From positions 1 to 48,468 of the forward strand of contig JAPKYS010000053.1 in assembly GCA_026394195.1 (NCBI GenBank): 48,468 nucleotides of DNA, read 5' to 3'. The stretch's first letter is position 1, and the number at the start of each line of letters is the position of its first letter. Positions 41,836-48,468 of this stretch are shown one piece after another. The stretch comes from a bacterium (GTDB lineage Bacteria > Electryoneota > B3-LCP). A program made the position numbers and the translations under genes. The notes under the pieces are model-generated. The model made no database searches. It saw only the letters and a list, made by a program, of their open reading frames with translations, and had not been told where the DNA came from.

Positions 41836-42022
41836 TTACGAATTGGGAATTACGAATTACGAATGAAAATATCTTTGCGTCTTGGCGTCTTTGCGAGAGA
41901 TTTTTTAATGTTTTTCTCTGCGCTCTTTGCGGTCTCTGCGTGAAATTTTCTTCTCTTCGTGCCCCGTTCACGGGGCTAGTTAGATGTAGCCATGTCCTTT
42001 AGGGCGTGGCGGGGTTGGCGGC
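41834..42022. repeat. Intergenic repeat cluster between the FG-GAP gene and bshA
   Basis: Three copies of AATTACGAAT (41834-41864), then a low-complexity run of CTTTGCG/TCTGCG units (41873-41943), then a GCCCCG-TTCA-CGGGGC hairpin (41961-41976) and an imperfect GCCATGTCC/GGGCGTGGC hairpin (about 41989-42009). These resemble dispersed non-coding repeats common in environmental bacterial genomes. No gene seen. Confidence 0.7.
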
Positions 42023-42046
42023 ATCAATAATCCTTACGTCCACTTT

Positions 42047-43171
42047 ATGAAACCTCTGCATATCGGCATCTCCTGCTACCCGACCTTCGGCGGATCCGGT
42101 GTCGTGGCGTCTTCGCTGGGAGCCGAACTGGCGCAGCGCGGGCATAACGTTCACATTATCTCCTATGCTCCACCGGTGCGCTTGGCGAGCTACCATCCCA
42201 ATCTGCATTTCCACAAAGTCGAGGTGACGGACTACCCCCTCTTCGAATATCCGCCGTACAGCCTGTCTCTCGCTTCGCGCCTGGTCGAAGTCGCCCGATC
42301 CGAAAAGTTGGATCTCTTTCACGTCCATTACGCCATCCCCCATGCCGTCTCAGCCTATCTCGCTCAGGAAATGCTGCGGGAACAGCGCATTCCTCTGGTC
42401 ACCACGCTGCACGGCACAGATATCACTCTGGTCGGCAATGCGCCTTCCTTCATGCCGATCACCCGGTTTATCTTAGAAAAATCCGATGCGGTAACGGCAG
42501 TCAGTCAGTACCTGAAGGATGAGACTCTGAAGGTTTTTGGCGTCAATCGCGAGATTACCGTCGTCCCTAATTTCGTCCGCACGGACATTTTTAACTGCGC
42601 CAGAACCGAATCCCGGCGCAATACCTGGGCGAAGTCAGACGAAACCATCTTCGTGCATATCTCCAATTTCAGGCCGGTGAAGCGCATCCACGACATTATC
42701 GAAATATTTTCACGCGTCCGGGTGAAATATCCCGTAAAACTACTGATGGTCGGAGATGGTCCCGACAGAGCCAAGGCTGAACGTCAGGCTGAAGAATTGG
42801 GACTGCAGAATGACGTCTATTTTCTGGGAATGCAGCTTGACGTCGCCGAAATTTTAAGCATCGCTGACGTTCTGCTTCAACCCAGCGAAACCGAGAGCTT
42901 CGGGTTGACGGCTCTTGAAGCCAGCGCCAGTTGCATGCCCGTAATCTGTTCCGACGTCGGAGGCTTGCCCGAAGTCATAGTGCAGGGTGAAACTGGCTTT
43001 CTGTTACCGGTCGGTGACGTTGAAGGCATGGCACAAGCAGCTCTGAGATTGGTTGCCGATCCAGCTCTGCGCCGTAAGATGGGCAAAGCCGGCCGCGAGC
43101 GGGCTTCCGCGTTATTCAATGTGGAGCGGATCTTGCAGATGTATTTGCAGGTCTATCAGAGCGTACTTTAA
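42047..43171 (+). CDS. bshA: N-acetyl-alpha-D-glucosaminyl L-malate synthase BshA
   Basis: 374 residues, a GT4 retaining glycosyltransferase. N-terminal GISCYPTFGGSGVVASSLGAELA with HVHYAIPHAVSAYLA and TTLHGTDITLVG is specific to BshA. The C-terminal GT-B domain has the donor-binding E-x7-E in QPSETESFGLTALEASA and SDVGGLPEVIVQGETGFL. It joins GlcNAc from UDP-GlcNAc to L-malate, the first step of bacillithiol synthesis. No clear ribosome-binding site lies before the ATG. Confidence 0.94.
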   Translation: MKPLHIGISCYPTFGGSGVVASSLGAELAQRGHNVHIISYAPPVRLASYHPNLHFHKVEVTDYPLFEYPPYSLSLASRLVEVARSEKLDLFHVHYAIPHAVSAYLAQEMLREQRIPLVTTLHGTDITLVGNAPSFMPITRFILEKSDAVTAVSQYLKDETLKVFGVNREITVVPNFVRTDIFNCARTESRRNTWAKSDETIFVHISNFRPVKRIHDIIEIFSRVRVKYPVKLLMVGDGPDRAKAERQAEELGLQNDVYFLGMQLDVAEILSIADVLLQPSETESFGLTALEASASCMPVICSDVGGLPEVIVQGETGFLLPVGDVEGMAQAALRLVADPALRRKMGKAGRERASALFNVERILQMYLQVYQSVL

Positions 43172-43368
43172 CGTAGGACTTTTTGTCCATAATCGCAGCC
43201 GGTGACCTCCCAAAACTGCCGGGACGAGTTCAAAATTTTTTAGTTTTTTGTTGGAATAGCCTCAATCATTTTGTAACTTTATTCCCCTTGAGGAACATTC
43301 CCGGTGATGCGGTAGTTTGCGGTAAAGCCTCACTTCAATCCAGTGTAAACGGTCAAGGTTGGCATAGC

Positions 43369-44718
43369 ATGAATCCGTTAATATTCCGAGAGTATGACGT
43401 CCGCGGCAACGCCCAAACAGAACTCGATGACACCACAGTCAAGGCTCTGGCGATGGGTTTTGGCAGCAAGCTTGTACGTACAGGCGGCAAAACTGTCGCA
43501 TTGGGACGGGATGTACGCCTCTCTTCCCCCCGCATTCATGATGCTTTCCTGTCGGGTCTGCTTTCGGTCGGTTTGAAAGTGATCGATCTGGGTGTAGTGC
43601 CCACGCCGCTGCTCTATTTTGCCATCGTTCAACTGCATACCGATGGCGGCGTCATGATAACCGGCAGTCATAATCCTCCTGAGTTCAATGGTTTCAAGCT
43701 CTGCATCGGCAAGGATTCCATTTATGGCGAGGCGATTCAGGAACTACGGCGCGAGATCGAGGCTGGTAAGTTTGAATCCGGGCAAGGATCAGTCAGCGAA
43801 TATAAGATTATCCCTGATTATCTGCAATATCTCAAATCCAGTTTTGTCATTGATCAACCTATTCGCCTGGTCATGGATTGTGGCAACGGCTGCGGCGGCC
43901 TGGTTGCGCCCCAGCTCTTTAAAGACCTGGGCTGCCTGGTCGATGTGCTCTACGGTGAACCGGACGGTAATTTTCCCAATCATCACCCGGACCCTACCAT
44001 CGAAGCCAACCTACAGGATCTGATTCACCGCACCAAGAAAATGGGTTACGATTTGGGGATCGCCTATGATGGCGATTCCGACCGCATCGGGGTCATCGAC
44101 GACATGGGAAATATTCTCTGGGGAGACCAGTTGTTGATCATCTTCAGCCGTTCGATACTGAAGAAGAACCCCGGCGCCACCATTATTGGCGAGGTGAAAT
44201 GCTCGCAGAACTTATACAACGATATCGAGCAGAAGGGCGGCAGACCGATCATGTGGAAAACCGGCCATTCGTTGATCAAGAAAAAGATGCGCGAAGAGAA
44301 CGCGTTGCTGGCCGGGGAAATGAGTGGACACATCTTCTTCAATGATCGATATTTCGGTTTCGATGACGCTTTCTATGCGACGGGGAGATTGCTGGAAATC
44401 CTCTGCGAGGAAGCAAGACCGCTTTCGCAATTACTCTGGGGGCTGCCTCAGGTTTTCAGTACACCTGAAATCCGCGTAGACTGTCCGGATGATGTTAAAT
44501 TCCCATTGATCGAACAGGTGAAAGAGTACTTTAAATCACGTTATAAAGTCATAGACGTGGATGGTGTTCGCGTGCTCTTCGAAGATGGCTGGGGGTTGAT
44601 CCGAGCCTCGAACACGCAGCCCGTCATCGTGATGCGTTTTGAAGCGACCAGCCAGGTCCGGCTGCTCGAAATTAGAAAAATGATGGAAGAAGTTCTGGAT
44701 AAACTGAAGCGCGGGTAA
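43369..44718 (+). CDS. Phosphomannomutase/phosphoglucomutase
   Basis: 449 residues from the ATG at 43369; the reading frame is open 62 codons further upstream but homology begins at MNPLIFREYDVRG. Active-site S100 in GVMITGSHNPPEFNGFK, metal loop D234-G-D-S-D238-R (AYDGDSDRIGVID), sugar-binding GEMSGHIFFND and the C-terminal phosphate clamp RASNTQPVIVMRFEA. The length fits AlgC/ManB-type bifunctional enzymes that interconvert hexose 1- and 6-phosphates for surface polysaccharides. A possible promoter (TTGGAA-N17-TAACTT) is near 43252-43280. A gene for a small Cys-rich protein follows after 23 bases. Confidence 0.93.
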   Translation: MNPLIFREYDVRGNAQTELDDTTVKALAMGFGSKLVRTGGKTVALGRDVRLSSPRIHDAFLSGLLSVGLKVIDLGVVPTPLLYFAIVQLHTDGGVMITGSHNPPEFNGFKLCIGKDSIYGEAIQELRREIEAGKFESGQGSVSEYKIIPDYLQYLKSSFVIDQPIRLVMDCGNGCGGLVAPQLFKDLGCLVDVLYGEPDGNFPNHHPDPTIEANLQDLIHRTKKMGYDLGIAYDGDSDRIGVIDDMGNILWGDQLLIIFSRSILKKNPGATIIGEVKCSQNLYNDIEQKGGRPIMWKTGHSLIKKKMREENALLAGEMSGHIFFNDRYFGFDDAFYATGRLLEILCEEARPLSQLLWGLPQVFSTPEIRVDCPDDVKFPLIEQVKEYFKSRYKVIDVDGVRVLFEDGWGLIRASNTQPVIVMRFEATSQVRLLEIRKMMEEVLDKLKRG

Positions 44719-44741
44719 CCGCCATCGTCGGGGGAGGTTAT

Positions 44742-44957
44742 ATGGTTTGTAAGTACTGCCAGACAGAGATCGTTTCGCCTGACAAAATCTATGTAAGCAA
44801 GCAGGCGACCATGGAAGGGGAATATCATTGGAAATGTTTTATCGAGGCTTGCAAGAATCGGATGCCTGTCGGGATTGGTGTGATCGATCTTCCCAATTTC
44901 GAAGGGGACGATGATGAGCCGAGCGTTGAAAGAGCCCCGGCCAGTGTTGAAGAGTGA
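44742..44957 (+). CDS. Small Cys/His-rich protein, possible zinc-binding module
   Basis: 71 residues with a strong GGGGAGG site 4 bases before the ATG, which supports it as a real gene. The possible metal ligands are C3 and C6 (MVCKYCQTEI), H29, C32 and C37 (YHWKCFIEAC), a spacing reminiscent of a half LIM/zinc-ribbon. The C-terminus is acidic. It lies between the hexose-phosphate mutase and hpnC and overlaps hpnC by 47 bases in another frame. I do not recognise a family, and no function is assigned. Confidence 0.7.
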   Translation: MVCKYCQTEIVSPDKIYVSKQATMEGEYHWKCFIEACKNRMPVGIGVIDLPNFEGDDDEPSVERAPASVEE

Positions 44958-45873
44958 GAAGCGCGGTTCTCGCTTAAAGCTCCGTCGCGCCCAGCTTCGC
45001 TGCATCCGAGTTACGCTTAGCCATTACGAGAACTTCTTCGTCTTAGGACCTCTGACTCCGCTAAAAAAAGTTCCCCATCTGGCCGCGTTATATGCCTTCT
45101 GCCGCCATGCTGATGATATCGCCGACGAATCCGGAGATCCCCCAAAGGCTGCCGTTGAACTCAATCAATGGCAGGAAGAGTTGATCAGCAGCCTTGCCGG
45201 AGAGCCGCATCACCCCATCACCAGAGCCCTTGCTGCCACAACCAGCCGGTTTAACCTGCCTCAGCAGTTGTACCTCGATCTGCTTTCAGCATTCCGGCAA
45301 GATTTGACCATAAATCGTTATGCTACCTTTGCGGATCTTCGAGCCTACACCCGACTTTCTGCAGATCCGGTCGGACGGCTGGTCTTGCGCCTCTACGGCT
45401 ATGATGATCCTGAACTGGATGCCCTTTCCGATTCACTTTGCACAGGACTCCAATTAGCCAACTTCTGTCAGGACATCGGCGCGGACGTGCGCAAGGACCG
45501 CCTGTACATTCCCGTCGATGAGTGCATGAAATTCGACGTCGATCTTCCGGAAATTCTGGATTGTAATCCCAGCCCCCGGCTGGAACGACTACTCCACTTT
45601 CAAATTGTTCGAGCCTATAAGCACCTCAAGCAGGGCTTGCCTCTGGCAGAGCGCTTGAAGGGTAAACTGAAATTGACAGTCAGGCTCTTTGCCGCAGGCG
45701 GACTCCAGATTTTAGAAAACTTGGAGAGAAATCCGCTGGGAGCCTTAGCCAGTAGACCCAAAGTGACCTCCCGGCAGAAATGCCATCTGCTGTTCGCTTC
45801 GTTGAAAGCGCCTCGGGAAAAACCGCCAGTGACCCACACCGCTAAAATTCTGGATCTCACTGTAAAAAAGTAG
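44911..45873 (+). CDS. hpnC: Squalene/phytoene synthase family protein, HpnC-like
   Basis: 320 residues from the ATG at 44911; 44914, or a GTG at 44944, are alternatives because homology starts near SHYENFFVLGPLTPL, which is the HpnC hallmark. First Asp-rich motif HADDIADESGD, second NFCQDIGADVRKDRLYIP. In the hopanoid pathway HpnC converts presqualene diphosphate, made by HpnD, to hydroxysqualene. Its 5' end overlaps the small Cys-rich gene, and hpnD follows after 13 bases. hpnE and squalene-hopene cyclase are not in the window. Confidence 0.88.
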   Translation: MMSRALKEPRPVLKSEKRGSRLKLRRAQLRCIRVTLSHYENFFVLGPLTPLKKVPHLAALYAFCRHADDIADESGDPPKAAVELNQWQEELISSLAGEPHHPITRALAATTSRFNLPQQLYLDLLSAFRQDLTINRYATFADLRAYTRLSADPVGRLVLRLYGYDDPELDALSDSLCTGLQLANFCQDIGADVRKDRLYIPVDECMKFDVDLPEILDCNPSPRLERLLHFQIVRAYKHLKQGLPLAERLKGKLKLTVRLFAAGGLQILENLERNPLGALASRPKVTSRQKCHLLFASLKAPREKPPVTHTAKILDLTVKK

Positions 45874-45886
45874 CGGGGCATCCTCC

Positions 45887-46756
45887 ATGCCGGATCAAAA
45901 AGCCATTCGGAAAGCTTACGATTATTGTGACCGAATTGCCCGGCAGCGCGCCCATAATTTCTATCCCGCCTTCCGATTCCTGCCGAAACCGCGGCGTCTG
46001 GCCCTCTCAGCCTTCTACACCTTCTGCTCGCTATCCGATGATATTTCCGATGATAGCGAAAATCTGAGCCACGCTGATAGACTCCTGCGATTATCAGCCT
46101 GGCGAGACTCTCTGCTGAGCGCCTTCGATCATCAGAGCGAGGACGTCGTCTTCATGGCTCTGGGCGACGCGATTCGACGTTTTGATCTTCCACGCCAGCT
46201 TTTTCTGGATCTCTTGCAGGGGATTGAGATGGATCTCCAGCCCAGAGCCTACCAGACATTTGAAGACCTGAGCGTTTATTGCCGGTGCGTCGCCTCATCG
46301 GTCGGGTTGGTATCCCTGCGAATCTTCGGCTGCACCGAACCTCGCGCCGAAGATTATGCCGATAATCTCGGAATTGCCTTCCAATTGACCAACGTCATGC
46401 GTGACGTCAGCGAAGACTTGCAGCGCGGACGGGTGTACCTCCCGGTTGAAGATTTGGACAAATTTGGTGTGACGATTGCAGATTTGCAAGCCTGCCGAAT
46501 GGACGATCGGTTCACTGCATTGATGCAATTCGAATACAACCGGGCGGTCTCTTTTTTTGAGAAAGCCGATCCGAATTTAGCCGGTAATCAGAAGAGGAAA
46601 TTGCTGACCGCTGAAATCATGAAAGCGGTTTACCGCAGGACTCTTGAAGAATTGCGCAGCAAGCGTTTCAGGGTGTTAGGTCAGCGAATCAAGCTGTCGC
46701 CAACCCAGAAGATATTCACAGTTGGTTCAAAGTTGGCGCAGTCGCTCTTTTGGTAA
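45887..46756 (+). CDS. hpnD: Presqualene diphosphate synthase, HpnD-like
   Basis: 289 residues of the trans-isoprenyl diphosphate synthase, head-to-head class. Motifs: QRAHNFYPAFRFLPKPRRLALSAFY is the region before the first Asp motif LSDDISDDSE; RGIEMDL-like LLQGIEMDLQPRAYQTFEDL; and the second Asp motif NVMRDVSEDLQRGRVYLP. It condenses two farnesyl diphosphates; a phytoene synthase activity is the alternative, but the hpnC neighbour favours squalene. Cytoplasmic or membrane-associated. Confidence 0.88.
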   Translation: MPDQKAIRKAYDYCDRIARQRAHNFYPAFRFLPKPRRLALSAFYTFCSLSDDISDDSENLSHADRLLRLSAWRDSLLSAFDHQSEDVVFMALGDAIRRFDLPRQLFLDLLQGIEMDLQPRAYQTFEDLSVYCRCVASSVGLVSLRIFGCTEPRAEDYADNLGIAFQLTNVMRDVSEDLQRGRVYLPVEDLDKFGVTIADLQACRMDDRFTALMQFEYNRAVSFFEKADPNLAGNQKRKLLTAEIMKAVYRRTLEELRSKRFRVLGQRIKLSPTQKIFTVGSKLAQSLFW

Positions 46757-46808
46757 ATATAGCGATTCCCATAAGTAACGGGACTTACGCCACAGTGTAA
46801 GAGAGAGC

Positions 46809-46929
46809 GTTGAAAAATACTTTTCGCGTCATTGCGAGGGGGACGAAGTCCCGAAGCAATCCGGTAGAACCAAGCTACGAGACTGCTTCGCTACGCTCGC
46901 AATGACTTCTATTTTTATTATTTTTCAAC
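46809..46929. repeat. MITE-like nested inverted repeat element
   Basis: 121 bases with 11-bp terminal inverted repeats GTTGAAAAATA/TATTTTTCAAC (46809-46819, 46919-46929), inner 11-bp arms GTCATTGCGAG/CTCGCAATGAC (46828-46838, 46896-46906) and a third 10-bp pair with one mismatch (46852-46861, 46881-46890). GTAAGAGA occurs on both sides (46797-46804, 46936-46943), a possible target duplication. No coding capacity. Confidence 0.8.
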
Positions 46930-46950
46930 ATTCTCGTAAGAGAAGCCGTC

Positions 46951-47023
46951 ATTCCCGCAAAGGCTTTAGCCTGCGTCGGGAATCTGACGGCGTGTCAGAC
47001 TCCGGTCAAGCCGGAGTGACACG
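46951..47023. repeat. Two further hairpin repeats
   Basis: ATTCCCG/CGGGAAT (46951-46957, 46977-46983) with an inner AGGCT/AGCCT stem, then CGTGTCA-GA-CTCCGG pairing with CCGGAGTGACACG (46991-47005, 47011-47023). They are probably dispersed intergenic repeats. Together with the preceding element and the dnaJ promoter they fill the 46757-47230 gap. Confidence 0.65.
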
Positions 47024-47172
47024 ACTGTCTATCGAAAGTCTGATTTGTTCAATGTCCGGAGAATTATGGGAATGATTATAATAAATGGTCTCACTATAAT
47101 CGCCTTCATACTCCTACTTCTGCCCACTTCGCTGTTTCTTGCGCCTGAACCTCCAATCGCTCTCCTTTTTTC

Positions 47173-47201
47173 TTGATTTCATCACTTTAAGTTTTTATAA
47201 T
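47173..47201 (+). promoter_or_regulatory. Promoter of dnaJ
   Basis: TTGATT (47173-47178), 17-bp spacer, TATAAT (47196-47201). No CIRCE element or heat-shock sigma box is visible. Confidence 0.75.
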
Positions 47202-47230
47202 AAAGCGATTTAAATAAAATCGCTGGTCTA

Positions 47231-48289
47231 ATGCAAGAAAAAAACCTGTTTGAGGTCCTGGGGCTGGCGTGGGGTGCTTCCGATGCACAAATTCGCGAAG
47301 CCTACCGCAGATTAGCCAAACAACTTCATCCCGATCTTAATCCCAACGATCATCAGGCCGAAGAACAATTCAAAGACGTCGCAGAGGCATATTGGGTGCT
47401 TTCCGACCCGGAGAGACGCAAAGACTATCTTTTCGATCATCCGCATCGGGCTGCCGAAAAACACACCTCAACGACGTCCGGAACGACCCCTTCGACCTCC
47501 GCTTCATCCCACAACGCCAAACGAACCGAACCGAGCGATATTCACATCCGTCTGTTTTTAATGCTTGAAGAGATCGATGCCGGCGCCGTCAAGAAAATCA
47601 AGATCAAGCGCCGGGTAAATTGCTCCTCTTGCGGAGCTACCGGTTTCGCAGGCGGGCTTGCGGGGGGACGTTGTTCGGCCTGTCAGGGCAGTGGATTGGT
47701 TCCCGATCTGACCCGTAAAGGCGGCAGCAGGATTTCCTGCCGAACCTGTTCGGGAACCGGAATTCAGCCGCAGAGCGCTTGCAGCGTCTGTTTTGGCAAG
47801 GGGCAGGTTCAGGATGATCAGATCATTGCTGTTGGCATTCCTGCCGGCGCGCGGGAAGATAACGAGCTGTTGATCAAGGGCGGCGGTCATCAAAACAAAG
47901 CGGACGGCGCTTCCGGTGATCTGATTGTGACGGTGAAAACGAAGGATCACCCCTACTTACAGCGGCGAGGCAGTGACCTGATTTATCACTGTTCGATTAC
48001 TTTGTCGCAGTGGATTTCCGGATGCGAACTGAAAATTCCCAGTCTATCGGGACAGGTAGCTCTGAAAATTCCAGCCCAGAGCAAACCCGTGGGGAATCTC
48101 CGCATCAGACAACGTGGACTCCCCAAAGAGCATGACGGTCGAGGGGATCTCTTCGTGAGTTATGAACTGTCAGCTCCGGCAAGCCTGACCAGAAAGCAGG
48201 CAGCGCTGCTGCAGCGCCTGGAAGAGACTCCCGGATTTGGCGTTGATCTTGATAGTGACGGTTATCAATCTCATCGTAGTAACACTTAA
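47231..48289 (+). CDS. dnaJ: DnaJ-type co-chaperone with zinc-finger domain
   Basis: 352 residues. J domain at about 5-68 with HPD at 33-35 (KQLHPDLNPND). Residues 72-100 are a Ser/Thr/His-rich linker in place of the usual Gly/Phe region. Four CxxC zinc motifs: C131-C134, C148-C151, C170-C173 and C184-C187. C-terminal substrate-binding barrels include GDLIVTVKTKDHPYLQRRGSDL and RGDLFVSYEL. It stimulates the DnaK ATPase and holds unfolded proteins. dnaK and grpE are not adjacent and the gene has its own promoter. It is probably an additional DnaJ or CbpA-like paralogue; the main dnaJ could be elsewhere. Confidence 0.92.
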   Translation: MQEKNLFEVLGLAWGASDAQIREAYRRLAKQLHPDLNPNDHQAEEQFKDVAEAYWVLSDPERRKDYLFDHPHRAAEKHTSTTSGTTPSTSASSHNAKRTEPSDIHIRLFLMLEEIDAGAVKKIKIKRRVNCSSCGATGFAGGLAGGRCSACQGSGLVPDLTRKGGSRISCRTCSGTGIQPQSACSVCFGKGQVQDDQIIAVGIPAGAREDNELLIKGGGHQNKADGASGDLIVTVKTKDHPYLQRRGSDLIYHCSITLSQWISGCELKIPSLSGQVALKIPAQSKPVGNLRIRQRGLPKEHDGRGDLFVSYELSAPASLTRKQAALLQRLEETPGFGVDLDSDGYQSHRSNT

Positions 48290-48325
48290 GGCCAGGCAGG
48301 CAGGTTGTTGGTCGTGGTTGCAAGA

Positions 48326-48366
48326 ACAATTTGTCATTCTGGCTTGTCCAGAATCAGACAAATTGT
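48326..48366. repeat. Imperfect palindrome downstream of dnaJ
   Basis: ACAATTTGTC-ATTCTGG (48326-48342) pairs with CCAGAAT-CAGACAAATTGT (48348-48366) with a two-base bulge. It is similar in style to the other dispersed repeats; no T tract follows. Confidence 0.6.
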
Positions 48367-48414
48367 GGGGGAAAACAAAGAGAGTAGAGCGGCAGTTTGC
48401 TGCCGCAATAGTAA

Positions 48415-48442
48415 AAGGCGTGATTGAGCACGCCTTGTTTTG
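48415..48442 (+). terminator. Terminator downstream of dnaJ
   Basis: Eight-bp stem AAGGCGTG/CACGCCTT with a 6-base loop (48415-48436) followed by GTTTTG. A second small hairpin GCGGCA/TGCCGC (48389-48406) precedes it. Confidence 0.75.
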
Positions 48443-48468
48443 TGGGGGGGGAGTTACGAACCCACAGC

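Noticed and set aside
47100..47230. CIRCE/HrcA operator ahead of dnaJ
   Set aside because: No TTAGCACTC-N9-GAGTGCTAA-like inverted repeat is present; only a standard promoter is seen.
48440..48468. Possible 3' end of a minus-strand tRNA at the window edge
   Set aside because: The T-loop would read TTCGTAA, lacking the conserved A58, and the stem does not pair well; no encoded CCA.

Overview
The window looks like a chromosomal segment of an uncultured bacterium of the FCB superphylum (Fibrobacteres-Chlorobi-Bacteroidetes and related candidate phyla). Six predicted secreted proteins end in the PNPF...GR...SG.Y...K(M/V)xLxK domain that marks type IX secretion (T9SS) cargo. Bacillithiol genes (bshB1, bshA), a bacterial geranylgeranylglyceryl phosphate synthase and a squalene pair (hpnC/hpnD) fit the same placement. 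Eleven of twelve promoters I could pick out read TTGnnn-N17-TAnnTT. I cannot name the phylum from sequence alone.

Layout. 1-3.1 kb (minus): a di/tripeptide transporter cut by the window edge and an exported M3 oligopeptidase. 3.5-7.8 kb (plus): a DUF72 protein, a homoaconitase-like hydratase and an MmgE/PrpD dehydratase, closed by a terminator. 7.9-17.6 kb (minus): three T9SS-type exoproteins (adhesive/MAM-like, FG-GAP repeat, subtilisin) with a cysteine desulfurase-family gene and a plus-strand tRNA-Arg(ACG) between them. 18.0-19.6 kb (plus): motA-motB. 19.6-24.0 kb (minus): an exported TlpA-like redoxin and a histidine kinase/double response regulator operon with overlapping genes. 24.5-36.4 kb (minus): uvrC, a Cys/Met-metabolism PLP enzyme, a gingipain-type C25 protease, ssb, vanZ-like, nnr, a HAD hydrolase and an LVIVD lipoprotein. 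36.7-48.3 kb (plus): pduO, an FAH-family hydrolase, ggpS, bshB1, an FG-GAP exoprotein, bshA, phosphomannomutase/phosphoglucomutase, a small Cys-rich protein, hpnC, hpnD and dnaJ.

Main discovery. The redoxin gene at 19639-20733 would be read by a standard gene caller as two pieces split by an in-frame TGA at 20556-20554. That TGA sits exactly at the first Cys of the thioredoxin CxxC motif (FWQPG-U-AEC). It is followed at bacterial SECIS distance by a perfect 6-bp stem with a GAA loop. I read it as one 364-residue selenoprotein: an exported, T9SS-tagged, Sec-containing TlpA-like redoxin. A class V aminotransferase of a type that, as I recall, has been linked to selenium genes lies 5 kb away.

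Other points of interest are: a roughly 120-residue beta-rich domain shared just before the sorting domain of four exoproteins; a 25-bp perfect inverted repeat inserted in frame in an exoprotein gene that itself splits the bshB1-bshA pair; and lipid genes for archaeal-type ether lipid precursors and squalene within 9 kb of each other. No CRISPR array, rRNA, prophage or transposase gene was seen.
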